Shown: in pieces, positions 13,301-22,430 of the stretch
Layout: every line of letters begins with the position of its first letter
Numbering within the stretch: the first letter of the stretch is position 1
From: Trissonchulus latispiculum
Lineage: Eukaryota; Nematoda; Enoplea; Enoplida; Ironidae
Assembly: GCA_030248195.1 (NCBI GenBank)
Contig: JASAND010027809.1
Location: 1 to 64,000, forward strand
DNA: 64,000 nt
Direction: 5' to 3'
Notes under the pieces: model-generated
Told to the model about the DNA's origin: nothing
What the model saw: only the letters and a program-made list of their open reading frames with translations
Databases searched by the model: none
Made by a program: the position numbers and the translations under genes

Positions 13301-16300
13301 CTTAACTCGGCGAGTTAAATTTAACTCTTTAACTCATTCGCGAAAAGGATCGAGTTAATTTTAACTCGTTTAACCCATTCGCGAAAAGGCCCCTGGACTA
13401 CATAATGATATCATTATGTACTCTTGATAAAACATAATAACAAGCAGAAGAACTGTGCATAAACTACATATTAAACAAAAACCTAAAAACTCAGATATCC
13501 TGCCTGCAATATTAGTTCATAGCTTTAGTTTAAGCATGGATCCAAACCTGCTCTGGACACTGTTGATAATTTACTCATCTGTCCAGACAGAATGCGATAA
13601 TTGTCACAATACATCTACATATATATATATCTGTCTGGACACTTTTCAGAAGTGGCCAATTTACTCATCCCCCCGTAACATACACTGCTTCAATAATGAT
13701 GCCTACTTTTCGTAGCTTTAAATAAGGAGGCGATTTCTTTTGGAGATATCAATTTTGAACGATCAGTAATCGGTATACTCATTAATTACTTGTTTATGTT
13801 TATATACGTTTTGTTATGGAAGATACGCTACCGCCAATCTAAGCTCAGACTGTGCTTCCCAAATTAAACAAACGATTTGCCTATTTCAGTATGACAATGA
13901 AAGTAGCACTTAATTAGCGCAAACAGAAACGGGCTCCTGGGAATAAACAAGAGTGCATGTGCCTACAGCTGATAACAGAGAGGATACTAATTCCACTGTA
14001 CACAATTATCTGTCAACGCAGCAAAATTGTTTGTAATACATATATAAAAGACTCCCACCAACCTTTCGGCTTGAATTGCTTAAAAAACAAGGGATTGTTA
14101 TGCTTTCGACCGCTAAAACCAATATTTACTTGGAGACTAATTAGAACTGCTACAGACAATAACATATCGCAGAACATGTAGGTTGATGCAAACTCAGCTG
14201 CATTTTTTATAATTTTTTGAAGATAATGAATTTCTTTCAGTCTGACTAAAAGAATAAGCCAACCTATACATGGAATCTATACTAGATCGTATTCACATAA
14301 GCTTTTATTCCAACACAATAACAGCCAAATAGGCCATATCTCTTTAAAGATTAGTATTATTTTTACTATTAGTATTAGTATTAGTATTATTTTTTCATTT
14401 CCCAACCAAAAAGATTGCAAACAAACAACCAAGAGAAAAAACAAAATAAAACAAAATAATTCTAGCAAATATTAAGTATTTCTTAGAACCATGTACATGG
14501 CAATGAAGGATGGAAGGAAGAGGGACTTAGGGGTGGGCCGATTGGCCGGCTACTAATCCCCGCCCTACTAAGAAACCTATGAAAAGACATTTTTGCGAGT
14601 CGACTTTTGAAAACGCCTAAATTTTCAGAATTAACAATATCCGATTCTAAATAATTCCATATTGGAACAATACGAATTGCAAGAAATTGCTTTCTAATAT
14701 CCAAGTTTGTTCTAGTCACCGACAACTTAAATTGGTGACCTCTGGTATTTGATGTAGTACTAATTTGGAAGAAGTCATTGAAGTTGAGATCAGTATGATT
14801 ATGTATAAGCTTGAACACCATTACCAAGTCTTTAATTATGCGCCTCTCCTCCAACGATGATATATTTAAAACTTGTAAACGTTCAGGATATGTTAAATTT
14901 CGGAGACCAGGTAAGCGTTTTGTAAACAAACGTTGAACTCTTTCGATAGTATCAATGTCCTTAAGTAAATAAGGTGACCAAACTTCAGAAGCGTACTCTA
15001 GCTTCGGACGTACGTAAGTTATAAAAAGTTTTACAAGAAATTCTTTGTCCCTTAAATGAAACGCAGAGTACATCAGATTTACTTTCTTAAAACCCGCCTT
15101 TGCTATATCTCTTCACATTGCTGAGAAAATTTCAATGTAGACGAAACAATGACACCAAGATCAGTAAAACTTTGGATTGTCGTAAATTCTTACTTTATTT
15201 TGAATTTTGTAGACCTCATCAAAAATTCTACATGGTATCAAGCTCTCCTTGCGGCTTCCGCCCAAGTGCCCACTGCCCAGGTGATAGATTTTGCATCCAC
15301 CATGTGCTGTGGTTTGGCAGTGAACTCTCTCAAGTCGTACTTAACGTTTTTCGGAAAGTTCTGTGATTGGTTTTCCACTTCCTATGCGCACTCTCCTTCT
15401 CTTCCCCTCCCGCTCCCTCCCAAGTCGGTTTATTTTTGCTGGGCATGTCTCTCAGTTCTTCTTCCCTTTCCGTTGCTCTGGCTGCTTTAACCTTTGTGAA
15501 TCAGTTTACAGTCTACGTCTCAATCAAGACCCTTACTCTGCACTGCATCGTCTTGTGAACGGACTTCAACGGCAGTTCGCTTAACCGGTTCGAAAGGCTT
15601 CAATTTTTTTTCTGCCCACCATATTACTCACGTTTTCGACCGTGCCTCTGCTTCTTCAGATCCCACCTTTTTGCGCACTGCGGCAATTTCTGCTTTGGGT
15701 TACACTGCGATGTGTCGCGCCAGTGAGTTAAGCCAACTATTCATACAGGATCTTGAATCTTTGCCTTCCTTTATCAAGGTATCAAAGTATTCATCCGCTC
15801 TAGTAAAACTGGAGTTAGTTTTTTTTGCAAGTGGCCCACCACTATTAGGCACGCACTGCGGCCCGTAAGTGGTCCTCCCCGCAGACCGCAGTCAAGAAGC
15901 GGAGAGAAGAAGATCACGGACAGAAAACGTGATCCCCGAGCAAGCTACCGTACGGTTATTTCGGTCACTCCCAAGGCAACTACATTCGTTTTTCCGAATG
16001 CAGCTGCCCCCCGCATGGCAATAGCAACTAGGTAGGCTGAAAAACTAAATTGAAAGCCCGCTCGAAAGGCAAAAGGGGGAAAAATGTGGCTGCAGAAATG
16101 GAGTCGGCGGGATAGCGAGCACTAAGACAGGATAGTAGGAAACATACGGTCTGTTAGGAGGGTGACCCCTCACGAAAGTTGAAAAATTAGTTTTAGCCGT
16201 TAAATTTTAACATCTCGGTACAAATTGTGCTTATCTTTCTTTAGGCAAAAAATAACAAACTATTTACATTAATTTATAATTTAAAAACTTCTTTAGTTTG

Positions 16301-16710
16301 ACACAGGACCCAGGGGACCTTTTTCACCCCCAAGCCCTGAGTCAAACATTTATCCTACGTTAGTCTACCTCAGTATGTGCCAGCTCAAAAAGCAATAACT
16401 TTTCTGATTCTAACCTATTAAAGATATTATCCGATATTTAGCCACTTAGTGGAATAATACTATAGCAAGCTATCAGACAAAGACAATTTAATCTAAAACA
16501 AAGACTTAGCTTATGAAAATCGATCCATTCTGAATCCGTTTCCAAGTAATATTGTTATAAAATGATCCACATCCTTATACTTTGCGGATGTTTGCTAGTC
16601 CATCCATAGTAATGTGAAATATTAGTCTTCGGCACTACCAAAGTCCACCACTGATTGTAATGGTCATAAGGCAGAAAGCCATACCTATTTTGCATGTAAA
16701 TACCTTGTAA
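4153..16710 (-). CDS. Multi-exon gene for a type I membrane protein with repeated eight-cysteine modules (partial)
   Basis: Six putative exons on the minus strand can be chained: 16581-16710, 10930-11277, 9684-9967, 5284-5634, 4785-4924, 4153-4347. Each has AG/GT borders, and neighbouring phases agree. The exception is between the third and fourth, where phase 0 meets phase 1, so one exon is probably missing there. Exons 10930-11277 and 5284-5634 each hold one complete eight-cysteine module and are both phase 1-1, as expected for shuffled extracellular domains. The pattern C-x3-C, C, C, C, C, C-x-C, preceded by an aromatic-rich strand, resembles the C-terminal cysteine-rich part of MGAT5-type glycosyltransferases; this is inference from spacing only. 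The last exon gives a transmembrane helix and a short acidic tail. The 5' exons with a signal peptide lie beyond what I can recognise. Several transposons sit in its introns. Confidence 0.6.
4785..4924 (-). CDS. Exon: Thr/Pro-rich membrane-proximal segment
   Basis: The 140-bp exon is bordered by 'gcgtttcag' and 'CTG|gtaaaa'. It is open in phase 1 to phase 0 and encodes LPPTTTPAVRLAATKKVGPL and about 26 further residues. Its phases link the preceding cysteine-rich exon to the transmembrane exon. The Thr/Pro start suggests a stalk. Confidence 0.45.
5284..5634 (-). CDS. Exon: eight-cysteine module, second copy
   Basis: The 351-bp exon (acceptor 'tttgttgcag', donor 'AACA|gtaagc') is phase 1 at both ends. 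It encodes one module starting LVWTAGDPGETCIQAC and ending ARFCVCVN, with cysteines in the order C-x3-C, C, C, C, C, C-x-C. The same order is found in the exon at 10930-11277, so the two are diverged repeats of one domain. Confidence 0.7.
5700..6785. other. Intron sequence, no recognised feature
   Basis: AT-rich sequence with a G/C-rich patch at 6415-6500. The exon needed to bridge phase 0 (exon 9684-9967) to phase 1 (exon 5284-5634) should lie somewhere between 5635 and 9683, but I could not identify it. Confidence 0.4.
6786..7372. mobile_element. Fold-back (palindromic) element
   Basis: The sequence from 'ggcgatatatactaagg' reads inward and is repeated in inverted form, ending 'ccttagtatcgcc'. 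Arms of about 270 bp are separated by a spacer of only some 20 bp near 7070. The arms differ at scattered positions, so the element is not recent. It contains no coding sequence and lies in an intron of the cysteine-rich membrane protein gene. A target duplication is not obvious. Confidence 0.75.
7629..8618. mobile_element. Non-autonomous TTAA DNA transposon, copy 1
   Basis: Bounded by TTAA on both sides, with terminal inverted repeats 'aaggtggtgattccttttgg' on the left and its complement 'ccaaaaggaatcaccacctt' on the right. About 990 bp with no transposase ORF. A second copy with the same ends and similar interior lies at 62188-63166. Known superfamilies with TTAA targets are piggyBac and Kolobok. 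The AAGGTGG start does not look like the usual piggyBac CCC end, so I prefer Kolobok-like as inference. Confidence 0.85.
8615..9540. mobile_element. Second TTAA element, directly abutting the first
   Basis: This element starts from the same TTAA (8615-8618) that ends the previous one. The left end is 'aagggggcgtttgcattacc' and the right end, read inward, is 'aaggtggcacttgcattatc'. It closes with TTAA at 9537-9540. No transposase is present, and the interior is unrelated to the neighbouring element. Confidence 0.75.
9684..9967 (-). CDS. Exon: cysteine-rich segment of the membrane protein gene
   Basis: The 284-bp exon has acceptor 'ctttgctttag' and donor 'CCTCAG|gtataa'. It begins in phase 1 and ends in phase 0. 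The product has clustered cysteines (DACEVSAFADCSC, then PFC, VACK, RAC) and ends CRSHPQ. The pattern differs from the two eight-cysteine modules. The exon at 16581-16710 also ends in HPQ and has the complementary phases (0 to 1), so a pair of such exons may form a second module type. Confidence 0.6.
10246..10756. mobile_element. hAT-like MITE with GGGTCACC words
   Basis: The left end is 'cagagatgaaaccgggtcac'; the right end is its complement closing 'gtttcatctctg'. The flanks are GCGCATTA (10238-10245) and GCGCATTC (10757-10764), an 8-bp target duplication with one change. Eight-bp duplications and CAG-type ends are known for hAT. Repeats of 'accgggtc' line both ends. It lies in an intron. 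Confidence 0.85.
10930..11277 (-). CDS. Exon: eight-cysteine module, first copy
   Basis: The 348-bp exon (acceptor 'tgatattttcag', donor 'CTCAGT|gtgaga') is phase 1 at both ends. The product runs from PFQWKNYFWVESFYGESC, through NNAC, LVC, PSC, TVC and PSC, to SLCRC. The two asparagine-linked glycosylation sequons are consistent with an extracellular location. It is homologous in layout to the exon at 5284-5634. Confidence 0.7.
11558..13393. mobile_element. Element with GAGTTAAA palindromic ends (Harbinger-like, diverged)
   Basis: The left end is 'gggccgtttcgcgaatgggt' and the right end is the inverse, closing 'cccattcgcgaaaaggccc'. Both ends carry many GAGTTAAA / TTTAACTC words, at 11580-11810 and 13080-13390. 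The ends match those of the smaller element at 59039-59606, which has a TAA duplication. The interior (11810-13070) is unrelated AT-rich DNA, so this may be a composite of two nested copies. Confidence 0.65.
13400..14470. other. Intron sequence with an (ATT)n-like tract
   Basis: No gene is seen. At about 14348-14392 a short trinucleotide-rich tract (repeats of 'attagt') lies just beyond the 3' end of the LINE fragment at 14483-15105, where CR1-type LINEs often carry short repeats. The rest is AT-rich without recognisable structure. Confidence 0.4.
14483..15105 (-). mobile_element. 5'-truncated LINE, C-terminal end of the reverse transcriptase
   Basis: The minus-strand ORF reads YVRPKLEYASEVWSPYLL, then KDIDTIERVQRLFTKRLP, then SSLEERRIIKDLVMVFK, ending at a stop at 14483. 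This is the conserved region after the palm of CR1/Jockey-group non-LTR reverse transcriptases. There is no catalytic palm or endonuclease, so this is a short 5'-truncated copy, the usual outcome of target-primed reverse transcription. The reading frame is intact over about 200 codons. A related but more damaged copy lies at 45.4-49.6 kb. Confidence 0.85.
15200..15875 (+). pseudogene. Decayed tyrosine recombinase (DIRS/Crypton-like)
   Basis: Three reading frames have to be combined. One segment reads LAVNSLKSYLTFFGKFCDWF, resembling the SAM-like N-terminal domain that binds recombination sites. After frame breaks, HRLVNGLQRQFA and then RTAAISALGYTAMCRASELS appear. The last holds the arginine of the catalytic RxxEL-type motif of tyrosine recombinases. 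The C-terminal HxxR and Tyr region is not visible. Frameshifts near 15370-15660 show it is dead. Assignment to DIRS, Ngaro or Crypton cannot be made from this piece. Confidence 0.5.
15880..16575. other. No recognised feature
   Basis: Mixed sequence after the recombinase relic. The GC-richer part at 15880-16110 may be the rest of that element, but no conserved motif is visible. Confidence 0.3.
16581..16710 (-). CDS. Candidate upstream exon of the membrane protein gene
   Basis: The 130-bp exon is bordered by 'cttactgcag' and 'CAAA|gtataagg', in phase 0 to phase 1. It encodes LQGIYMQNRYGFLPYDHYNQ, then WWTLVVPKTNISHYYGW and TSKHPQ. Its end phase fits the start of the exon at 10930-11277. The aromatic-rich content and an N-linked sequon suit an extracellular part. 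The link to the downstream exons rests on phase only. Confidence 0.4.
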
Positions 16711-16719
16711 CTGCAGTAA

Positions 16720-17784
16720 GGGATAACTATACAAATGCAGTACATATCTAACACAGCACAGCAAAATTGTAGAAATTTTAGAAATGTTTAAGTTCTGAAT
16801 CCAAAGTGAGAAATTTCAGTTATTATTATTTTAAGATATAACTCCAGTTCTGCAATTGCAAGGTGAGTTTAGCCAAGTTATGGTTGTAATTGTAAACAAG
16901 AAAAGTTTTCTATGTAACACTTTAGAAATGTAATTTAAACTACTGAGGAAGAAACAACTACTGGAGTTAGTTTAGTTTTTGCCTAGGATTGTGCCAGTAT
17001 GCTTAAATTATATTATCTCGTCGAGAAACAGAGAGATAAGCGGTTTCAGACATTTTCGCGGTTAAATAATTCTCCGTAAAGCAAATTTTCGCTTTTGCCT
17101 TTCTCGATTAAGCAATTCGTGGTTAAGCAACTTTGGTAATGAATGTAAACCGCTGTACATTAATGAAACCTGACTCACTGATGTTGCAAATCAGAGTCTA
17201 GTTCCAGCAAACTGTCAGCGTACAGGAAACTATTAATACATACCCGACTATCTGTTAATTTTTAAGTGTCCCATTTGGGCACGATGGATTACATCTTCGT
17301 CTAGCTGTTCAGATTTCCAGTTTATCCAGATTTTCCGGAACAAACAAAATTCGGAAGAATAATTTGGGATGAAAAACTTTGTTGGTCACCACATCTGTGC
17401 ATTTTTACGATAATCAAAAACAAGTACCCTCTTCAATTGCTCTCAAACAATTTCAAAATCCATTTCGGGCTTCCTTAATTCGTTCGTAAACTTCTGTGCA
17501 TTTTTCAATGTAGGTACGTTCCATCCCGTACATGTGCTATCTTATCCTTATCCTATCATCAAAATGTGCTCCACCTAGGCTGGGTTTAGTTTGGGAAAGG
17601 ACACCCCACTTCTTGGGTTCTCCCACTCAATTTAAGGTACGAACGCAGGAACCGCCGACTGTTTTATAGGTTTTGGGTCAAGTTTTCGGCCTTGTCGGAA
17701 CGTTTTGGTCTAACATTGTGCAATAAGTTGAGTTTTACGTATTCCCTGTGTATCTGTGTAATAGCAGGCGAGGCTACTTTCAAT
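16720..17784. other. No gene recognised; contains a dispersed repeat piece
   Basis: Bases about 17163-17290 ('gaaacctgactcactgatgt' and following, to 'aagtgtccc') recur at about 21154-21265. They therefore belong to a dispersed repeat of unknown class. The rest has no recognisable feature. Confidence 0.4.
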
Positions 17785-18899
17785 GGATCTCTTTAACTGT
17801 TCCCCCAAAGACCCAATTTAACTATCCCCCCAAATTGGAAACTGTACATAAACTCGTATTTTAGTAACCGCAAGTGATTACACTGACAGCAGATGCTTAT
17901 AATCAATTTGTATGTAACTAAAAACTTTAAATTTTCAAAAAAATTTAAAGTAGTTAAATTTTAATAAATCTTTAGAAAGTTAAAATTATAGTCAAGTGCC
18001 CAAATAAGAACAGTGTTCTAATAAGAACAGCAGCTGTTCTTATTAGAACTAGTGCTTAATCATTTACGAAAACCTAGACAAAGGGTATGCAAAAGTTGCG
18101 CTGGCAGTACTGGTCAGAGAACCACTGGCGAATCCTTGTTTATTCGCATGGATAAATATATTTTGAAGACCACTGTATTTAACAGTACCAAGACGACTGG
18201 GTGTTCTAATAACAACACCGTTATGTCGCAGTCTTTATTTTATAATAGGTGTATAGGGGCAAAGTTTCTCATTGGATGATTAAAATACGTTCTTATAAAC
18301 ATATTTAAGTGTTCTTATAAGCACATCTTGAATAAGAGCGATCGTGCTAAAATAGTAAGTGCTCTTATTACAACTTTACTGACCTAATAAATAAGAACAG
18401 GCTGACCTCACTGAATTGTAGACGAGCTTTCTCCCGTTACTGAGTTTGCTGGCATATGCTTTTATTGTTATTAGAAAGCACTGAGACAGAGTGCGTAACT
18501 GACGGAGTTTAAAGATCTGAAATCGAAACTTCTGGCAGAAATTACTTAAAAACCCAAAAAGTGTTCTTATTAGGACACTTGACTATATATTAAAAAAGAA
18601 TTTTTAAAATATTTAATGTTTAACTTTCATGAATTTAAGTTAGCATTAGTTCATTGTACATAGAAAATTGAAGAATTAGCTTGAGCTAATATATAAATGA
18701 TTTTAGAATAAATGTTTTTAATTTGAACATAAAGAACTAGAAGATTGTTTTATTTTCCGTTCAGATACGTCAGAATCACCCAGGTATTACTTCAATCATC
18801 TTTATTTCAACCGTTAAATGCATCATAACACATAATATGACCCCAATTTAACTATTTCCCTCCCAAACGAGTTGAAGGGGAGGGAATAGTTAGAGATCC
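17785..18899. mobile_element. Element with GGATCTCT inverted ends
   Basis: The left end 'ggatctctttaactgttccc' is mirrored at the right by 'gggaatagttagagatcc'. The flanks 'ctttcaat' and 'cattcaac' are similar but not an exact duplication. No transposase is present. It contains the nested TA element at 17987-18587. Confidence 0.55.
17987..18587. mobile_element. Tc1/mariner-like MITE, TA target
   Basis: The left end 'tatagtcaagtgcccaaata' and right end 'gacacttgactata' are inverted copies, with TA at both borders. Short 'gttctaataagaacag' palindromes recur inside. It is 601 bp long and has no coding capacity. TA duplications are typical of Tc1/mariner, so the class is inferred from the border only. 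Confidence 0.65.
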
Positions 18900-19483
18900 C
18901 ATTCAACTACGTTTTTGGTGATTTTAAAGTTTTAGACCAGTTAGATCTTCCACTAGAGTTCTGCATCTCTAGACTGACAGTGTTTAGTGTTTTGAAAGTC
19001 AAAGAGGGGCTTTCGAAAAGAGGCAAGAAAAAGGTGCTGTTCTTATATCCCATTTTTTATTCCAAATTCAAAATAGAACAAGCCGACAGCTGTTCTTAAG
19101 CTTAAAATTAGCTAAAAAAACTGAAAACGCTAAAAATCTGAACTCGAAAATCTAATTTGTCAGCACATTTGGGTGACCGTCACAAAGTGGTGGGTGGACT
19201 CGAAAAAAACAGGAGTGGGGTCGAAAAGTTGGGTAAGCACCAAAAATAAAAATACCAGCTAGTCGGAATTTCCGTCACTCCTAACCCACACTTCTTCGCC
19301 ACGTAAAGCAGCTGTTTTCAGCTGAACAAATCTACCGGATCCCTTAGCCCAACTCCAACATGAAAAATATGGCACATGGGCGTACACTGCACCTGAGCCG
19401 TTAAACGGTTCGGCCCGAGAAATTTCTTAACAGCACAAACATACTAACGACCGCTTCCTGTAGCAAGCATCACTATTCTCACT

Positions 19484-19742
19484 TAGAGTTGTGCCGTGAA
19501 GAAATTTTCCGGGCCGACCCGGTCCTGCTGAACCGACCCGGTATACAAAAACACAATGCCAAACAGTCCTATTTATTACAACTTAAATAGGACTTTCTAG
19601 TGAAGTTATTTTCGAAAAAAATAGAAATATAGATAGCAAAATTTGACCGGGCCTCCAAGGCCCGGGACGGGCCTACCGCTCCAATAAACGGGCCCGTGCC
19701 GGCCCGGTCCGCAACCCGATTCAAGGCCCGGGCACAACTCTA
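19484..19742. mobile_element. Small hAT-like MITE with GGCCCGG words
   Basis: The left end is 'tagagttgtgccgtgaag' and the right end 'ccgggcacaactcta'. The interior alternates 'gacccggtc' and 'ggcccgg' words with AT-rich DNA, as in the elements at 56997-57704 and 61303-62158. I could not see a matching 8-bp duplication, so borders are approximate. Confidence 0.55.
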
Positions 19743-19744
19743 CT

Positions 19745-20790
19745 CAGCGTACACCAAGTTAACCTAACAAGTGATTACACGATGAAAACATTGAAAACAT
19801 GTTAATGTTGGAATATAGTAATCCTACCCAACTTATGTACATACTGATTTTGTTAGTTTTATTCAAAAAATCAATTACTTATCATGGTATACACCACTGA
19901 GCTATCAATCACAATAAAGGGCATGCAATTAAAATCCAACATAAAACATTAATCAATATAGAACCTACCTAACCGGACCTACTCGCCAGCACTGGAAATA
20001 GAGCACAACCTCCAGAGACTTTGCAAAGGAAAAAAATAGACTCAACAGAAAAATGTTATCACATGCCAAGAATGCTTCACATGCATACATACATATAACA
20101 TACTGTATCCGCAATTAACGCAAACAAATGGCAAATCTTTGAAAGCTTAAGAATGTCAAATAAAACTTCACACCACGCTACAGGCTTTCTATTCTTTTAC
20201 ATTAAGCACTACGGTTAACATACATTGCAAAATTGCTGACCAAAAGAATGTCACACGAACTCAGTAAACACAAGCAAACAATGCAATCGACTGAACTGAC
20301 ATTTATCACTAAAATAATAAAGCCAAATGCAAGCGAATTTAATTGCTAATAGAAAAATTCAGCAGCACAAATCAAGTACACAAAAAGACAATGTTCAAAA
20401 ATCAAGCAAAAACACTGTTAAAACGTCTGTTAAATAAGACAAAACAAACAATAAAAGAGCAAGCAATTAATGCAAAAAATTAAAGTCACTCCAATATTAG
20501 TTACGCCTTCCAGAGGACAACTTTCCCGCAACAGAACAAACCAGTCATTTTATTATAGGAAAACCGGACCTGTACGGCTTAGTTATAAATTAGTTATCAA
20601 CTAAATCAGCGAACTTCACAATATGGTCAGACAATTGATACAATCAACACAATAATTCATCAAAAATTAACCTTAATCACCCATTGCTCTATAGCGCAGA
20701 CAGTACACGGTTAGCAATAATACTAATACAATCAATGGGAAAATCAGAAATCATTGCAACTATCAGTCAGTCACGTGATGATCCAGCACA
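19745..20790. other. AT-rich stretch without recognised feature
   Basis: Low-complexity, A-rich plus strand with no exon-like segment, RNA gene or defined repeat. It probably holds the 3' UTR and downstream region of the exon at 20798-20923. Confidence 0.35.
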
Positions 20791-20797
20791 GGCTGAT

Positions 20798-20923
20798 CTA
20801 TCTTCCTTCCTCAGCGGGAGGCGATTTCTGCTTCTTTTTCAAGGCCGCCAGTCTGGTTGCGCCCAGCATTCGTCTCATGATAAAAATGACCAACCATTCG
20901 GGCAAAATTTCAAACAGCAATCC
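20798..20923 (-). CDS. Terminal exon of an unidentified gene
   Basis: After the acceptor 'cgagttttag' a phase 0 exon of 41 codons reads LLFEILPEWLVIFIMRRM and then LGATRLAALKKKQKSPPAEE, followed by TAG. A hydrophobic stretch followed by a lysine-rich tail suggests the C terminus of a small membrane protein. The exon at 22294-22414 ends in phase 0 and could be joined to it. I do not recognise the protein. It does not match the known C terminus of GOT1, and the GOT1 exon upstream ends in phase 2. Confidence 0.4.
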   Translation of the reverse strand, partial: GLLFEILPEWLVIFIMRRMLGATRLAALKKKQKSPPAEEGR

Positions 20924-20929
20924 CTAAAA

Positions 20930-21858
20930 CTCGAAAAAATAAAGTCAAAGAAAAATAGTGCAAAATTTAGGGTGCTCATGCTTTCATTTTAGAAACGAAA
21001 AAAGCTCTTTAAATTATTTAAATTTAAAAAAGTAAAAACGATGCAGTATAAAAACACGGCGTGAAAGATAAAATTTAATTAAAATAAACACTATACCGTT
21101 TATCCCTTTTACCATAGACATTAACCATCATTACTATGAACAGCAAAATATTTATGAAACCTGACTCACTGATGTTGCAGCTCACACTCAAGTTCCAGCA
21201 TAACTGGAGATCTCCATTCTTTCTTTCTTTCTTTTAATTTTTAAGTGTCCATTGTGGACACGAAATAGATGGACGAAAAGGAGCCGTTGATAAGTGATTG
21301 ATTGATTCAATTTCTTACATAAGACTTTATTCACCTTCCTTAGCCTTTTCCATAACACGAGTGGTAAAATGAAAACTGATCCAAGGGACTGATACAGGTT
21401 TGTACCGATTGGTCTACACTTTGACACAGATGGGCACAGCATGGTGGTCAAAAATATCGGGTACTGAGATCTTAGCTGCCCTTCAGCAGTGTGCAACCGT
21501 CGCATTTATGCACTCGAACCCCCGTTTTTCAAAACTACCAACATAAATGGTTAAATATTTTTGATGGCTGCTAGGCCCTAGGTCCAAGGTTGCCATTTCG
21601 CAAATGTGTCCCCTTCTGAAGAACAATCCTAGATGGCCGTTATCTTATCTTCATCTAAGGGAATTGATCAAATTTGGAGTTTCGCTAAATTTAAAAAAAC
21701 AGCTAATGAAAAGAAATTTTAATTCTGATTTGGCATAAGAGGCCTCATCAGTACGCATTTTTAGCGCCTGTCTTTAAATGTAAAGAAATTCGTTAAAAGT
21801 TGCATATATATATTTCCGTAGCTCTAAAAACAGGCAAAAACATAGGAATTCCCTCGAA
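20930..21858. other. No gene recognised; dispersed repeat piece
   Basis: Contains the second copy (21154-21265) of the repeat also seen at 17163-17290. A 105-codon open frame on the minus strand at 21188-21505 runs through this repeat and shows no domain, so I do not call it a gene. Confidence 0.35.
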
Positions 21859-22233
21859 CTGGCCTTATTTACTGGGGGTGGGGGTGGGGGGCGCCCCCCC
21901 ACTCGATCCCTTCCCCCCCACTCGGCCCCACCCCCACGTTTTTGGGCTTTCCCTCCCCCACTCACTATAAGGTGCCCAGAAAATGCCAAATTTTAATGAT
22001 TTTTGGTCAAAATGTGCAAAATTTTTCCGGCTTCGCCGGAATTTTTTGGCCAAAAATCGTCTATTTTGGTACTCAAACTCAATTTTTGAGCACTAAAAGC
22101 ATAGTTGTAGCAGTATATGTAGAAAACAGGCTAATTTTACTGCATTTTTAGCGATTGTAGACCACTTTAGATTCCCCCCCCATTCCCCCCCACTCTCCCA
22201 ACCCCCACTTTTTTTCGCCTAGAAAAAGCCCAG
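21859..22233. mobile_element. 5-bp-duplication MITE, copy 1
   Basis: Ends are 'ctggccttattt' and 'agaaaaagcccag'. Flanks TCGAA and TCCAA match at four of five bases. The interior has homopolymer G and C blocks and the hairpin 'ccggcttcgccgg' at 22027-22039. Same family as 24353-24643, 28537-28933 and 53561-53942. Confidence 0.65.
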
Positions 22234-22293
22234 TCCAATATAATTTTTTGGGCAAGAACGCTCCAGTGTAGAAAAGAAGAAAGAGCGGACAAA

Positions 22294-22414
22294 CCTGTAC
22301 GGCATGATTTAGACAGCCTTCAGTTCTGTCAATGACACCAATGGTATCTATGGCTTCTTTGGCAAACTGTTTCGGCATAACACTGAGCAGGTTCTGGGCG
22401 CTGATCCGCGACAT
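22294..22414 (-). CDS. First coding exon of an unidentified gene
   Basis: An ATG at 22414 follows an in-frame TGA. The frame reads MSRISAQNLLSVMPKQFAKE, then AIDTIGVIDRTEGCLNHAVQ, to a donor 'CAG|gtttgt' in phase 0. No domain is recognised. A fold-back transposon begins 17 bases upstream of the ATG. It may join the terminal exon at 20798-20923, which starts in phase 0. This is a plausible but unproven pairing. Confidence 0.45.
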
Positions 22415-22430
22415 TTTAGTGACAACATAC

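Noticed and set aside
20798..20923. Assignment as the C-terminal exon of GOT1
   Set aside because: The last recognised GOT1 exon ends in phase 2, but this exon can only start in phase 0. Its sequence also lacks the conserved GOT1 C-terminal pattern.
21188..21505. 105-codon minus-strand ORF
   Set aside because: It lies over a dispersed repeat also found near 17.2 kb, and no domain is recognisable.
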